DNA of 44,899 nucleotides from Chitinophagaceae bacterium (GCA_947451935.1 CANGBH010000016.1:1-44899); one strand, 5' to 3'; shown: positions 1 through 9,282, counted from the first letter of the stretch. A program made the numbers and translations. Notes: a model not told the origin generated them from the letters alone.

Positions 1-264
1 TAGTCGAACTGAACTATCGGTACTGCATCCACTAACCTCAGACATGGTTTCATCAGCCATTAATACAATGCATTGTCCAAAAAATAGGGTAGCAAACCCT
101 TTAACTGGATATTGGTGGGATTTCCAATTTGCAGCAAACTGGTTAAGTGTATCTTCTATGGATAGTGCTTCAGATAGAGTGAAAAGTCGACTTGACTGAT
201 ATATCCATACTCTTGAAGCATCACTAAAATCAGCCGGGATTAATTCTTTAAATGATAAATTCAT
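1..264 (-). CDS. Conserved Bacteroidota protein, 'ABC transporter ATPase' family (partial)
   Basis: Only the first 88 codons are in the window; the gene runs off the left edge. The N-terminal half carries the pattern VWIYQSS followed by a C-terminal SGCSTDSSVR segment, which I recognise from a family of about 160 residues common in Bacteroidota. Databases often call it 'ABC transporter ATPase', but no Walker A or signature motif is visible in this part, so that name should not be taken as a function. The start ATG overlaps the upstream gene's TGA stop (TGATG); an ATG one codon earlier at 267 is equally possible. It is the last visible gene of the iron-sulfur operon, so its product may be linked to redox metabolism by context only. 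Confidence 0.75.
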   Translation of the reverse strand, partial: MNLSFKELIPADFSDASRVWIYQSSRLFTLSEALSIEDTLNQFAANWKSHQYPVKGFATLFFGQCIVLMADETMSEVSGCSTDSSVRL

Positions 265-1040
265 CATATTGATTTTGCTATTAATTCTGCTATATCCATC
301 ACTTCGATTTCAGATTCTTTTTCATTCAGCTTAATTCCATCAGTCATCATTGTATTACAAAAAGGACAAGCAGATGCAATGATTGATGCATTGGTCTTGA
401 TTGCTTCATTGGAACGTTCAAGGTTTATACGTTGATCTCCTTTTTCTTCCTCTTTAAACATCTGCGCTCCACCTGCTCCGCAGCACAATCCATTTTTTTT
501 GCAACGTTTCATTTCAACCAATTCGCCATCTAATGCTTCTAATACTTTTCTTGGGGCTTCGTAAATATTATTGCTTCTTCCTAAATAACATGAATCGTGG
601 TAGGTTATTTTTTTTCCTTTAAAAGGCCCTGAATCGTTAACAACAATTTTTCCTTCATCTATAAGCGATTGAAGTAATTGGGTATGATGAATAACTTCAT
701 AATTTCCTCCTAATTCTGGGTATTCGTTTTTTAACGTGTTAAAACAATGTGGGCAGGCCGTAACAATTTTTTTGACTTGGTACTGGTTTAGTAAATTAAT
801 ATTTTGATAGGCCATCATTTGAAACATAAACTCGTTGCCGGCTCTTCTAACAGGATCTCCAGTACACATTTCTTCAGATCCAAGTATTGCATAATGAATT
901 CCAACCTTGTCTAATATAGTAGCAAAGGCTTTGGTAATTTTTTGTACTCGCTGATCAAAACTTCCTGCACATCCAACCCAGAATAACAATTCCGGATCTC
1001 TGCCTTGTGCTTTTTCATCCGCCATTACCGGTATTTTCAT
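264..1040 (-). CDS. CCG-domain (Fe-S)-binding protein, HdrB/GlpC-like
   Basis: A 258-residue soluble protein with two cysteine-rich CCG-type repeats, as in heterodisulfide reductase subunit B, GlpC and LutA. Repeat 1 has Cys24, Cys59 and Cys96/Cys99 (ACPHC), with CTG where a CCG would be expected. Repeat 2 is complete: Cys151, Cys186-Cys187-Gly, and Cys225/Cys228 (ACPFC). Such repeats bind iron-sulfur clusters and act in thiol or quinone-linked electron transfer. The gene lies 45 bases downstream of a membrane 4Fe-4S protein on the same strand, so the two probably form a complex at the inner membrane. The substrate is unknown. The family assignment is firm; the physiological reaction is inference. 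Confidence 0.85.
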   Translation of the reverse strand: MKIPVMADEKAQGRDPELLFWVGCAGSFDQRVQKITKAFATILDKVGIHYAILGSEEMCTGDPVRRAGNEFMFQMMAYQNINLLNQYQVKKIVTACPHCFNTLKNEYPELGGNYEVIHHTQLLQSLIDEGKIVVNDSGPFKGKKITYHDSCYLGRSNNIYEAPRKVLEALDGELVEMKRCKKNGLCCGAGGAQMFKEEEKGDQRINLERSNEAIKTNASIIASACPFCNTMMTDGIKLNEKESEIEVMDIAELIAKSI

Positions 1041-1085
1041 GCTTTACTTTTTATGCTGTTTAATACTATCATTTTTTATATACAA

Positions 1086-2414
1086 TCACCCCTCTGATTC
1101 TTTTGTCCAGTTTATTCTGTTGTCTGGAGAAAATTTCCAAGGTGCAAAATTGTTCTCTACATTCGTAAACATGGCCGTCCACTCTGAAGGTGCACTGCTC
1201 TGTTCCATCACAAGATATCTTCTTAATTGAATGATGATGTCTAATGGATTAATACTCACAGGACATGCTTCCACACAGGCATTACAAGTAGTACATGCCC
1301 TTAGTTCTTCTTCTTTGATATAATCAAATAATAATGATTTTGAATCGTCCCTAAAACTTCCGTTTTTGTCAATGTTTTTTCCAATCTCCTCAGCTCTATC
1401 ACGTGTGTTCATCATGATTTTTCTAGGAGATAGCAATTTCCCCGTTTGGTTTGCAGGACATGCGCTTGAACATCGTCCACATTCAGTACAGGTATAGGCA
1501 TCTAATATATTTTTCCAACTTAGATCGGGAATGTCTTTAGCCCCAAACTTAATATGGCTGACTGCTTCTGATGAAGTAGGAGCGAGTTCAGGCTGAAATG
1601 AATATAAAACCTCTTGTTGAACAGAATGCATATTATGTAGTTTTCCTTGAGGCGTTAATCTAGCATAAAACGCATTTGGAAAGGCAAGTAGAATATGTAA
1701 GTGTTTAGACCAAGGCAAATAATTAAGAAAAACAAAAATACCGAGTATATGTAACCACCAACATATTCTTTCTAGGATAATCAACATATGAGTAGGCCAT
1801 CCTGAAAAAAGAATACTAACATAGGATGAAATTAAAAATGGACTAGTTTTGTGAAGAGAATATGGTTCTTGGTTTGCTTGCTGTAAAATAGAGTCTGCTG
1901 CATTCATAGTTAGAAACAAGGACATTAATATAATTTCAACAAGCAGAATCAAATTAGCATCTTTAGTTGGCCATCCTTTTAAATCAGCTGATTTGAATCG
2001 TAAAATAGGAAGGATATTACGTCTGATTAAGAAGATTAAGCAAACTATGATAACTGAAGCAGCTAGAAATTCAAATGAATTAATCAAGAATGAATATAGG
2101 GCAGGAATGTATGGAGCAAAAATGCGATGACTTCCAGTTAGTCCATCAATTATAATTTCGAGTATCTCGATGTTTATAATAATGAAGCCTAGGTAAACGA
2201 AAAGGTGCAAAAAAGCTACTGTTGGATTTTTAAACATTTTTTTCTGACCAAAAGCTAATAGCAGAACATTTTTCCATCGTTTTGCGTAATGATCATTTAT
2301 CAGTTCAGGTTGACCAAGAAAGATATTACGTCTAATCTGTTTTATTTTTTTGTAAAATAAACCTATTGAAACGGCAATAGATACGAGAAATAGAATTTGT
2401 TGTAAAATTTCCAT
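1086..2414 (-). CDS. Membrane-bound 4Fe-4S ferredoxin-type protein (HdrC/NarI-like)
   Basis: A 442-residue protein. The N-terminal 250 residues hold several hydrophobic segments (about 1-22, 66-90, 105-130, 155-172 and 212-232). His70, His222, His238 and His240 lie in or near them and could ligate heme b, as in NarI-like cytochromes. The C-terminal part has two 4Fe-4S motifs: Cys309/312/315/319 (CTECGRCSSAC) and Cys374/377/380/384 (CTTCNACVEAC). This architecture passes electrons between the quinone pool and a soluble CCG partner, here encoded directly downstream. It is the first gene of the minus-strand operon and is divergent from the phosphoribosyltransferase gene with 57 bases between. 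The electron donor and acceptor are not evident. Confidence 0.85.
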   Translation of the reverse strand: MEILQQILFLVSIAVSIGLFYKKIKQIRRNIFLGQPELINDHYAKRWKNVLLLAFGQKKMFKNPTVAFLHLFVYLGFIIINIEILEIIIDGLTGSHRIFAPYIPALYSFLINSFEFLAASVIIVCLIFLIRRNILPILRFKSADLKGWPTKDANLILLVEIILMSLFLTMNAADSILQQANQEPYSLHKTSPFLISSYVSILFSGWPTHMLIILERICWWLHILGIFVFLNYLPWSKHLHILLAFPNAFYARLTPQGKLHNMHSVQQEVLYSFQPELAPTSSEAVSHIKFGAKDIPDLSWKNILDAYTCTECGRCSSACPANQTGKLLSPRKIMMNTRDRAEEIGKNIDKNGSFRDDSKSLLFDYIKEEELRACTTCNACVEACPVSINPLDIIIQLRRYLVMEQSSAPSEWTAMFTNVENNFAPWKFSPDNRINWTKESEG

Positions 2415-2471
2415 ACGGTTGAGTTACAATTGCTAAATTACATGATGTATACCATTTAAAACAAGAGATTT

Positions 2472-2966
2472 ATGGATAAAGAATATATACTGTCAGCTCA
2501 TCTAGCTGAAATGAAGCTTACTAGAATGGCTTTTGAGATCATCGAAAATAATCGAGAAGAAAAAGTGATATTTTTAGCTGGAATAATGAACAACGGTTTA
2601 ATTGTCGCTAAGCAATTGAAACAAACCTTAGAACGCCACTCGTCAATGCAGATTAACTTAATTGAGGTTAAATTAAACAAAAAGGAGCCCCTTCATTGTG
2701 AGATTAATGATTTGGACACACTTAAGGACCAAGTAGTAATCTTAGTTGATGATGTAATCAATAGTGGTAAAACACTCCTTTATGCAATGATTCCAATATT
2801 GAAGATTTTACCTAGAAAGATAGAAACGTTGACGTTAGTTGAACGAAGCTATAAGACTTTTCCTGTTCATGCTGATTATGTTGGTATTTCATTAGCCAGC
2901 ACATTACAAGATCATATTTCTGTGGAGGTTAGTGATGAAAAAATAATTGGTGCTTTTCTAGATTAA
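2472..2966 (+). CDS. Phosphoribosyltransferase family protein (PyrR-like)
   Basis: A 164-residue type I phosphoribosyltransferase. The PRPP-binding loop VILVDDVINSGKT lies around residues 90-103, with the two acidic residues followed by the small-residue phosphate clamp. The conserved early loop appears as AGIMNNGLIVA. Members transfer phosphoribosyl groups to nucleobases, or as in PyrR act as pyrimidine regulators; the substrate cannot be chosen from this sequence. The gene is monocistronic, divergent from the iron-sulfur operon and convergent with the DUF2279 gene 27 bases away. No pyr gene is nearby, so a pyr-operon attenuator role has no local support. Confidence 0.8.
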   Translation: MDKEYILSAHLAEMKLTRMAFEIIENNREEKVIFLAGIMNNGLIVAKQLKQTLERHSSMQINLIEVKLNKKEPLHCEINDLDTLKDQVVILVDDVINSGKTLLYAMIPILKILPRKIETLTLVERSYKTFPVHADYVGISLASTLQDHISVEVSDEKIIGAFLD

Positions 2967-2993
2967 CTCAAGATTGCATATCATCTAAACAGG

Positions 2994-3953
2994 TTAATAA
3001 TATAGTGGGTGAAACCGCATCTTTCCCCTCGAGTTGAATTGTATAGCAGGTGCTGGTATTTTCAACACATTCATCATTGAGAATGCAGTCTTTAGTACCT
3101 TGTTTCGGGTTTTGATTTTCGTCAAATCAATATCTGCCGAAATAAAATATTTTCTTTGCCGAAGTATATCTTTTCGGTTTATATAATTCCCGTTATCATC
3201 GTACCACGTGTTTTCGTATCCTCCCAACATTGTTTCTGCGCCATACCCTAATGCAAGATTAAGCCATGGGGGAAAATTACTTTTTGGAAAGAAAGAATGT
3301 ATATTAATGCTCGCCCAATAGGTTTGTCCATTATAATCCTTCAACATTTTTTCAATATCTCCTGTTCCAAATAATTGATTTGCTCGATCATTTAAATCAC
3401 CATAGTTGACTGGATGATAGGACAATTTGATCCTTATACGTTGCTGATCCCATAGCAGTGATTGTGCCATAAAAACTCCTGTGCCAGATAAGTTGGCCAT
3501 GACATCAGTTGGACTAAATCCCCATTTACCTGAAAATCCATCAAGTACCTCCACAACACTTGAATAAGCTATAGCACTTACACTTCCAATGATGGCCGCT
3601 TTTTTACGTTCAGTACCTGCCCATCGCCATAAGTTAGCGGTATGCTCACTAATGGAATAGGTTGTCCACATGTGTCCAGCTTTGTCCATGCGCTTCCATT
3701 CTCTCCAATCATTAAATGTGTGGAATTTTGTCTTAGGATAGTTTGCGTACCAAGCTTTATTCAATGAATAAAATGAACCACCCCATAGCGCTACTTGTAA
3801 ACCTCCTAAAATGATCTTTTTTTGAGTAGGAAAGCGAATGTCTTGATGTTTAACAGAATCCAATGCTGAATTACCTGTTACCTGACTAAAACCTGTGGTG
3901 TTTAGGAGTATGCTTATAAGAGTGAAGAAAAATATACTATTTATGTTTTTCAA
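2994..3953 (-). CDS. DUF2279 family exported protein
   Basis: A 319-residue protein with an N-terminal signal peptide (hydrophobic residues 7-22, ending in GFSQ). The central region KAGHMWTTYSISEH, then GTERKKAAIIG and SPTDVMANLSGTGVF, matches the DUF2279 (YfiM-like) family of envelope proteins. The remainder is polar with alternating hydrophobics. The function is unknown; a periplasmic or outer-membrane location is inferred from the signal peptide. It sits alone on the minus strand between two plus-strand genes. The start ATG at 3953 is followed immediately by the lysine-rich n-region of the signal, which supports it. Confidence 0.75.
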   Translation of the reverse strand: MKNINSIFFFTLISILLNTTGFSQVTGNSALDSVKHQDIRFPTQKKIILGGLQVALWGGSFYSLNKAWYANYPKTKFHTFNDWREWKRMDKAGHMWTTYSISEHTANLWRWAGTERKKAAIIGSVSAIAYSSVVEVLDGFSGKWGFSPTDVMANLSGTGVFMAQSLLWDQQRIRIKLSYHPVNYGDLNDRANQLFGTGDIEKMLKDYNGQTYWASINIHSFFPKSNFPPWLNLALGYGAETMLGGYENTWYDDNGNYINRKDILRQRKYFISADIDLTKIKTRNKVLKTAFSMMNVLKIPAPAIQFNSRGKMRFHPLYY

Positions 3954-4025
3954 AGAGGATAATTCTAATCCATTTGTAATCTAAATGCTATTCCATTTCT
4001 TATGCAAATTAACTACTTAAGTTAA

Positions 4026-4055
4026 TTGCATTTACCTCCACCTTCATTATGTTTG
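4026..4055 (+). promoter_or_regulatory. Bacteroidota-type promoter for the phosphohexomutase gene
   Basis: TTG at 4026-4028 and TATGTTTG at 4048-4055 are 19 bases apart and fit the Bacteroidota consensus TTG-N19-TAnnTTTG. The start codon is at 4072, giving a short leader of roughly ten bases. This is the best two-part promoter of a protein gene in the window. Confidence 0.6.
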
Positions 4056-4071
4056 TAAAAATCTTTGGTGT

Positions 4072-5796
4072 ATGGAAGAAATTATACAAAAAAAGGTAGA
4101 TCAATGGCTAAACGGTTCGTATGATGAAAACACTAAATTAATCATACGTGAACTTCAACAAACTAATGAAAATGAATTAGTAGAGGCGTTCTATAAAGAG
4201 CTTGAGTTTGGTACGGGTGGATTGCGTGGAATTATGGGTGTTGGAACAAATCGAGTAAATAAATACACTATAGGAATCGCCACTCAAGGTTTCGCTAATT
4301 ATCTTATCCAGTTCTTCCCAAATCAACAAGTTCGCGTAGCCATTGCGCATGATAGTAGAAATAACAGTCGATTTTTCGCTGAAGTTACCGCCAATGTTAT
4401 GGCTGCAAATGGAATTCAAGTCTACCTTTTTGAATCATTGCGCCCAACACCTGAACTGTCGTTCACCATTCGACATTTAAAATGCCAAGGTGGTGTTGTC
4501 TGCACTGCCTCTCATAATCCAAAAGAATACAACGGATATAAAGCTTATTTCAGTGATGGTGGTCAGTTGGTTCCCCCGCATGATATAAACGTAATGAATG
4601 AAGTACAAAAAATTTCATCCATAGATGAGGTCAAATGGACTGGCGGAGAGTATAATATACATCTCATTGGCAATGATATTGACAAGGAATATATCAGCAT
4701 GGTTAAAAGCCTTAGCGTTTATCCTGATGTGATTGAAGCTCAAAAAGAATTGAAAATTGTATACACTCCAATTCATGGCACTGGCATAACACTTGTTCCA
4801 GAAGTGTTAAAGCAATTTGGATTTGTGAATGTTCATCTTGTTGAAGAGCAAATTACCCCTGATGGTAACTTCCCCACCGTTGTTTATCCTAATCCTGAGG
4901 AAAGTGAAGCAATGAGTCTAGGCTTAAAAAAAGCTTCTTCTCTTGATGCAGATATTTTACTAGGAACAGACCCCGATGCTGATAGAGTAGGTATTGGAGT
5001 AAAAGATAACCATGGAAATTGGATTCTTCTCAATGGTAATCAAACTGCTGTCCTCGCGTTCAACTATATGATTGAAGCCAGGAAAAGTAAAGGATTAGCA
5101 AGGCCAAACGATATGGTTGTTAAAACAATTGTAACGACAGATATGATTGATGTTATATCTGCAAAGAACGACATCAACTGCTATAATGTTTTGACTGGTT
5201 TCAAGTGGATCGCAGAATTGATTAAAGAAAAAGAGGAAACAGAAAATTATATTATTGGAGGAGAAGAGTCATACGGATTAATGATCGGTAATCAACTACG
5301 TGACAAAGATGCTGTAAGTGCTGTGGCTCTTTTATGTGAAATGGCGGCTTATGAAAAGCAAGCTGGCAAAAGTTTGTTTTCTAAATTAATTGAACTCTAT
5401 ACTCAATATGGCTTGTTTAGAGAACACTTGATTTCGATAACAAAGAAAGGTCGTGATGGTCAGGAACAAATTGCAGCTATGATGCAACGCTTCCGATTAA
5501 ATCCACCTAAAACACTTGGGGGAGTAGAAGTTGTTGGCATTTATGATTATGAAAATCAAGAAGCAAAAGATTTAAAATCTGGACAAGTTTCTGTCATTGA
5601 ATTACCTCAAAGTAACGTACTTCAATTTATTCTGGTTGATGGAAGCAAAATCAGTTGCAGACCATCCGGTACTGAACCAAAGATTAAGTTTTATTTTAGC
5701 GTTCAATGTCAGTTGAATACTGTTAATGAATTTGATGCTAAATTTGCAGACTTAGGTCGACATATAGATAATATCATCAAAGATCTCAATCCTTAA
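4072..5796 (+). CDS. Phosphoglucomutase/phosphomannomutase (phospho-sugar mutase)
   Basis: A full-length 574-residue alpha-D-phosphohexomutase that interconverts hexose 1- and 6-phosphates in the cytoplasm, feeding glycogen and cell-wall sugar synthesis. All four signatures are present: the phosphoserine loop TASHNPKEYNGYK with Ser147, the metal loop DPDADR at 300-305, the sugar-specificity loop GEESYG at 397-402, and the phosphate-binding RPSGTEPK near residue 535. Length and motifs fit the PGM2-like subgroup (phosphoglucomutase and phosphopentomutase activities), so glucose versus mannose or pentose preference is not settled. It has its own promoter, and pcm follows 46 bases downstream. Confidence 0.92.
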   Translation: MEEIIQKKVDQWLNGSYDENTKLIIRELQQTNENELVEAFYKELEFGTGGLRGIMGVGTNRVNKYTIGIATQGFANYLIQFFPNQQVRVAIAHDSRNNSRFFAEVTANVMAANGIQVYLFESLRPTPELSFTIRHLKCQGGVVCTASHNPKEYNGYKAYFSDGGQLVPPHDINVMNEVQKISSIDEVKWTGGEYNIHLIGNDIDKEYISMVKSLSVYPDVIEAQKELKIVYTPIHGTGITLVPEVLKQFGFVNVHLVEEQITPDGNFPTVVYPNPEESEAMSLGLKKASSLDADILLGTDPDADRVGIGVKDNHGNWILLNGNQTAVLAFNYMIEARKSKGLARPNDMVVKTIVTTDMIDVISAKNDINCYNVLTGFKWIAELIKEKEETENYIIGGEESYGLMIGNQLRDKDAVSAVALLCEMAAYEKQAGKSLFSKLIELYTQYGLFREHLISITKKGRDGQEQIAAMMQRFRLNPPKTLGGVEVVGIYDYENQEAKDLKSGQVSVIELPQSNVLQFILVDGSKISCRPSGTEPKIKFYFSVQCQLNTVNEFDAKFADLGRHIDNIIKDLNP

Positions 5797-5826
5797 TTTC
5801 AATACCCTAAATTAATAAAATTCTAC

Positions 5827-5832
5827 TGGAGG
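5827..5832 (+). promoter_or_regulatory. Strong Shine-Dalgarno sequence before pcm
   Basis: TGGAGG lies ten bases upstream of the pcm ATG at 5843. Genes in this window generally lack a Shine-Dalgarno sequence, so this purine block supports the chosen start and may set efficient translation. Confidence 0.5.
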
Positions 5833-5842
5833 TTTTAATTAC

Positions 5843-6499
5843 ATGCGTGCTAAATCAGATACATATTTGCACAAAGGAATGAGGCAAAAAATGGTAGATG
5901 GAATTCGTGAAAGAGGAATCACGGATGAACAGGTTTTAACCGCTTTGTTGAATGTTCCTCGTCACTTTTTTCTTGATTCTGCTTTTGAAAAACAAGCATA
6001 TGAAGAAAGGGCATTTTTAATTGGTGAAGATCAAACTATTTCTCATCCCTACACTGTTGCCTATCAAACGCAGCTTCTTCAGGTTAAACCCTTTGATAAA
6101 ATTTTAGAAGTCGGAACGGGTAGTGCTTATCAAGCTTGTATTTTAGGAGAACTCAAAGCCAAGGTCTTTACCATTGAGCGTCAAAAAAAATTATTTGATG
6201 CTAATAAATCTTTTGAATACCTAAAGTCATTCCCATTTATACGCACGTTTTATGGAGATGGATTTGAAGGACTTCCTACCTATGCTCCATTCGACAAGAT
6301 ATTAATCACCGCAGCAGCTCCTTTCGTACCAAATAAGCTATTGAATCAGATGAAGCCTGGATCTATTATGGTTCTTCCATTAAATGAAGGGGAGAACCAA
6401 CGTATGATTCGCTTAACCAAAAGTCAAGATGGTACTATTCAGGAAGAACGATTTGAGGAATTTTCATTTGTTCCTATGTTGATAGGTAAAAAAGTATAA
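5843..6499 (+). CDS. pcm: Protein-L-isoaspartate O-methyltransferase
   Basis: A 218-residue SAM-dependent methyltransferase that repairs isoaspartyl residues in aged proteins. The family hallmark DQTISHPYTVA (residues about 64-74) precedes the SAM-binding motif EVGTGSAYQACIL. The usual TISQP is TISHP here. A second conserved block, YGDGFEGLP followed by APFDKILITAAAP, completes the Rossmann fold. Length is normal. The start is supported by a clear Shine-Dalgarno sequence. It is convergent with the outer-membrane protein gene, with only 22 bases between stops and no terminator hairpin that I can find. Confidence 0.9.
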   Translation: MRAKSDTYLHKGMRQKMVDGIRERGITDEQVLTALLNVPRHFFLDSAFEKQAYEERAFLIGEDQTISHPYTVAYQTQLLQVKPFDKILEVGTGSAYQACILGELKAKVFTIERQKKLFDANKSFEYLKSFPFIRTFYGDGFEGLPTYAPFDKILITAAAPFVPNKLLNQMKPGSIMVLPLNEGENQRMIRLTKSQDGTIQEERFEEFSFVPMLIGKKV

Positions 6500-6521
6500 T
6501 TCTTTTTCTCAAAAGCTAGAG

Positions 6522-9158
6522 TTACTGCATTTGTGAACCTTCTTGCATAGAATCCATTCCGGTCTTCACATTTTTACGTTTAAATAAGCTAGCATCAATC
6601 TTTCCAAATCGGTAATTGAAGTTTAGTCGAAGTACCTGCCAATCTCTTCTTCTTGAATTCGTTTGAGTGAAATAAGATGCTTCGGAATAGGAGCCATATA
6701 TCTTTGTCTTGAGTACATCACTCATACTCAATGTCAATGAACCTCTTTTTTCCTTCAAGAAATCCTTTTTTAAGGCGAATTCTAAGCCATAGTTAGGATT
6801 AATATAACCTTGAGCAGAGGTTTGAACAAAACCACCCCAGCCACCGCCGCCTCCCATGCCACCACGACCACCGCCACTACCTTGGCCAAAACCACTTCCT
6901 CCACTTTGAGGTAAAATGGATTTGCTTCGGTAATCATAAGCTAATTGTAGGGTGAATTTAGAAGGAAGCTTGATGTTGGCATTTACTTTTGCAAAGAAAC
7001 TCCAAATTGAATTATTAATGCTAGTGTTACCAGTAGTACTACTAATACTTGAATTATACACATTAAGATTTGATGTCAACTCTAGCCATTTGGTAACAGG
7101 GTTTTTAGCAGTAAATTCAGCACCATATGCTTTACTATTATTTGCGTTGATAAATGTATTGATCAAAACATCTTTTCCTGCAATAGCACTAGCTTCTTTT
7201 ACTTGACTTCTTGTGATTAGGTCGTTTGTTATTTTGTAATAGGCTGAAACCAAAATACTATTTCCTTTCTTCAGGGTTTTTTGATAGTTCATTTCGATTG
7301 AGTTAGTAAACTCTGGGTTCAACCCTGGATTACCCCGGCTAATATTTAATGAGTCTGAATAATCAAGGAAGGGTAGTATTTGGAAAAAGTTAGGGCGTTG
7401 AATTTTACGAGCAATACTGAATTGAAGATCTTGAGTTTTGTCAATTTGTTGTGTAATGTTTAAGCTAGGAAATAAGCTAATAGGATAGTCGTTTCCAAAG
7501 CTATTTCCATTGGTGATTAGGGTGCCACTATACTTCGAACTTTCTGCACGTAAACCAAGTTGATAACTTGTTTTAGTACCTATCACATTTCCATATGTTG
7601 CATAAGCTGCAATTACTCGGTCATCGTATTTGTAATTTGCATTAAGCGATGGAAGTGGAATGTCAAATAAATAATTTAGATTTTTACTTTCAAATTTTCG
7701 AAGTGCCGCTCTAAATCCTAGCTCGAGTTTAGACTTTTCAGTAAGAGGGTTAACATAATCTGTTTGGAAAGTATAAAAATCATTTCCCCCTTTTCCTTCT
7801 TGTTTTTGAGCAATCAAATTGCCCTTAGGCGTATTGCTCATATCGTAATATTGGGTGTTAAAACCACCATTACTGTTATTCCTACTGCGATTGAAATTTA
7901 AATCAGCCGTTAATTCCTTGCCTTTTTTGCTGAATAAGTGTTTAAAGCCTAGTGCTGATCCTAAATTTTCAAATTGAAAACTACTGTTAGTTGTTCTATT
8001 AGAAAGAGTTGATTGGATATCATTTGTATACAATGTATCCGTCTGAATATGAAGCAAATCAGAATTGTCAAATTTACCCTTTACGTAATTTTCTGAAATG
8101 GTTAATGTATTTCGGTTGTTGATAAAATAATCAAAACCAATCCGATTAAAGGTGAAAAATCCATGGCTTAATGGATTGTTATTTTGTACATATTTAATAG
8201 ATGGGGTAGATATAAATTCCTCACGTGTTGAACTGCCTGTTCCAATTGATTTTCGTTGATTGAACATTGAGCTGATAAAGAAATTTATTTTTTCTTGTTT
8301 AACATTCAAGTCACCTCCAAAATTTGGTTTAGCTCTTGAGTCTATACCTGCTCTTAGGTTTCCATTATAGCCCGCCTTGCGATTTTTCTTTAAAACGATA
8401 TTAATGATTCCCGACATACCTCCAGAAGCATCAAACTTAGCTGAAGGATTGGTGATCAATTCCACACTTTCAATTGCGTCTGAAGGTATTTGGTCAAGTG
8501 TAAGGGTTGTTGGACGACCATCGACAAATATAGTAGGGGAGGCATTTCTAAGTGACACATTTCCGTCGATGTCAACATCCACCCCAGGAATGTTTTTCAT
8601 TAATTCAGTAGCGGTTTGTCCTGTAGAAATTAAGTTTTTTTCAATATTAAAGATTTTCCGATCTACGCCCATTTGCATGAATGGTTTACTGCCCACAACT
8701 TTAACCTCTTCAAGTTGCTTTTCATCTAGCGATAATTTTAAATTTCCGAGATCAACATCAATATTATTTAACATTTTACTGAAATCACCACCATTCATAT
8801 TCAAGTCAAACTTTACAGGTTGTTCAAGAGTCAAGTAACCAATGGCAGTAATCTTGAGTTTAAATTGTCCCATTACAGGCAAATTCTCTAAACTAAAATC
8901 ACCATTCGACTTAGTAAGTTGGCCAGATATGATGACGTCTTTCTTCTTCTTTGTTGCAGTATCAAACTTATTTTGAATCAATTGTACCGACGATGCCTCA
9001 ATCGCTTTATTGGTTTTGGAATCAACAATGCGACCATAGAATCTTCCCATGTTCGTGTTCTGAGGGTTCATCGCTGGTCTGTTTCCTCCTGAGGGTATCT
9101 GAGAAAATGAATATAGACTTGTTAGAAGAAATAAAAAGGAAAGAAGTGATTTGTACAT
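6522..9158 (-). CDS. TonB-dependent-receptor-like outer membrane beta-barrel protein
   Basis: An 878-residue outer membrane protein. The signal peptide spans residues 1-20 (ending YSFSQ). A carboxypeptidase-regulatory-like beta-sandwich follows (about 38-130; FYGRIVDSKTNKAIEASSV). The plug domain (about 150-260) includes ELMKNIPGVDVD, SPTIFVDGRP and SGIINIVLKK. The rest is a barrel with alternating polar and aromatic strands. The N- and C-terminal parts fit the outer-membrane-beta-barrel type 3 group, whose ligands are largely unknown. A glycine-rich insert at about residues 750-777 is probably an extracellular loop. No SusD-like partner is adjacent, so polysaccharide uptake is not supported locally. 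Confidence 0.85.
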   Translation of the reverse strand: MYKSLLSFLFLLTSLYSFSQIPSGGNRPAMNPQNTNMGRFYGRIVDSKTNKAIEASSVQLIQNKFDTATKKKKDVIISGQLTKSNGDFSLENLPVMGQFKLKITAIGYLTLEQPVKFDLNMNGGDFSKMLNNIDVDLGNLKLSLDEKQLEEVKVVGSKPFMQMGVDRKIFNIEKNLISTGQTATELMKNIPGVDVDIDGNVSLRNASPTIFVDGRPTTLTLDQIPSDAIESVELITNPSAKFDASGGMSGIINIVLKKNRKAGYNGNLRAGIDSRAKPNFGGDLNVKQEKINFFISSMFNQRKSIGTGSSTREEFISTPSIKYVQNNNPLSHGFFTFNRIGFDYFINNRNTLTISENYVKGKFDNSDLLHIQTDTLYTNDIQSTLSNRTTNSSFQFENLGSALGFKHLFSKKGKELTADLNFNRSRNNSNGGFNTQYYDMSNTPKGNLIAQKQEGKGGNDFYTFQTDYVNPLTEKSKLELGFRAALRKFESKNLNYLFDIPLPSLNANYKYDDRVIAAYATYGNVIGTKTSYQLGLRAESSKYSGTLITNGNSFGNDYPISLFPSLNITQQIDKTQDLQFSIARKIQRPNFFQILPFLDYSDSLNISRGNPGLNPEFTNSIEMNYQKTLKKGNSILVSAYYKITNDLITRSQVKEASAIAGKDVLINTFINANNSKAYGAEFTAKNPVTKWLELTSNLNVYNSSISSTTGNTSINNSIWSFFAKVNANIKLPSKFTLQLAYDYRSKSILPQSGGSGFGQGSGGGRGGMGGGGGWGGFVQTSAQGYINPNYGLEFALKKDFLKEKRGSLTLSMSDVLKTKIYGSYSEASYFTQTNSRRRDWQVLRLNFNYRFGKIDASLFKRKNVKTGMDSMQEGSQMQ

Positions 9159-9282
9159 GAAATTCTTTTTTTATTGGATGTTTTTTTGAGGTATAACTTT
9201 CGGGGAATGAATAATGTTAAGTAATTAATAAAGGGTTGAGATGTGAAAAAAATGGAGAATAGTGAAACTCGATGAAAGTGGT

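Noticed and set aside
6829-6909. Short tandem repeats read as a CRISPR-like array
   Set aside because: The repeats are imperfect Gly codons inside a reading frame, with no spacers of constant length.
8377-8838. 153-residue plus-strand open frame inside the beta-barrel gene
   Set aside because: It is antisense to the plug domain of a clearly real gene, with no recognisable motif.
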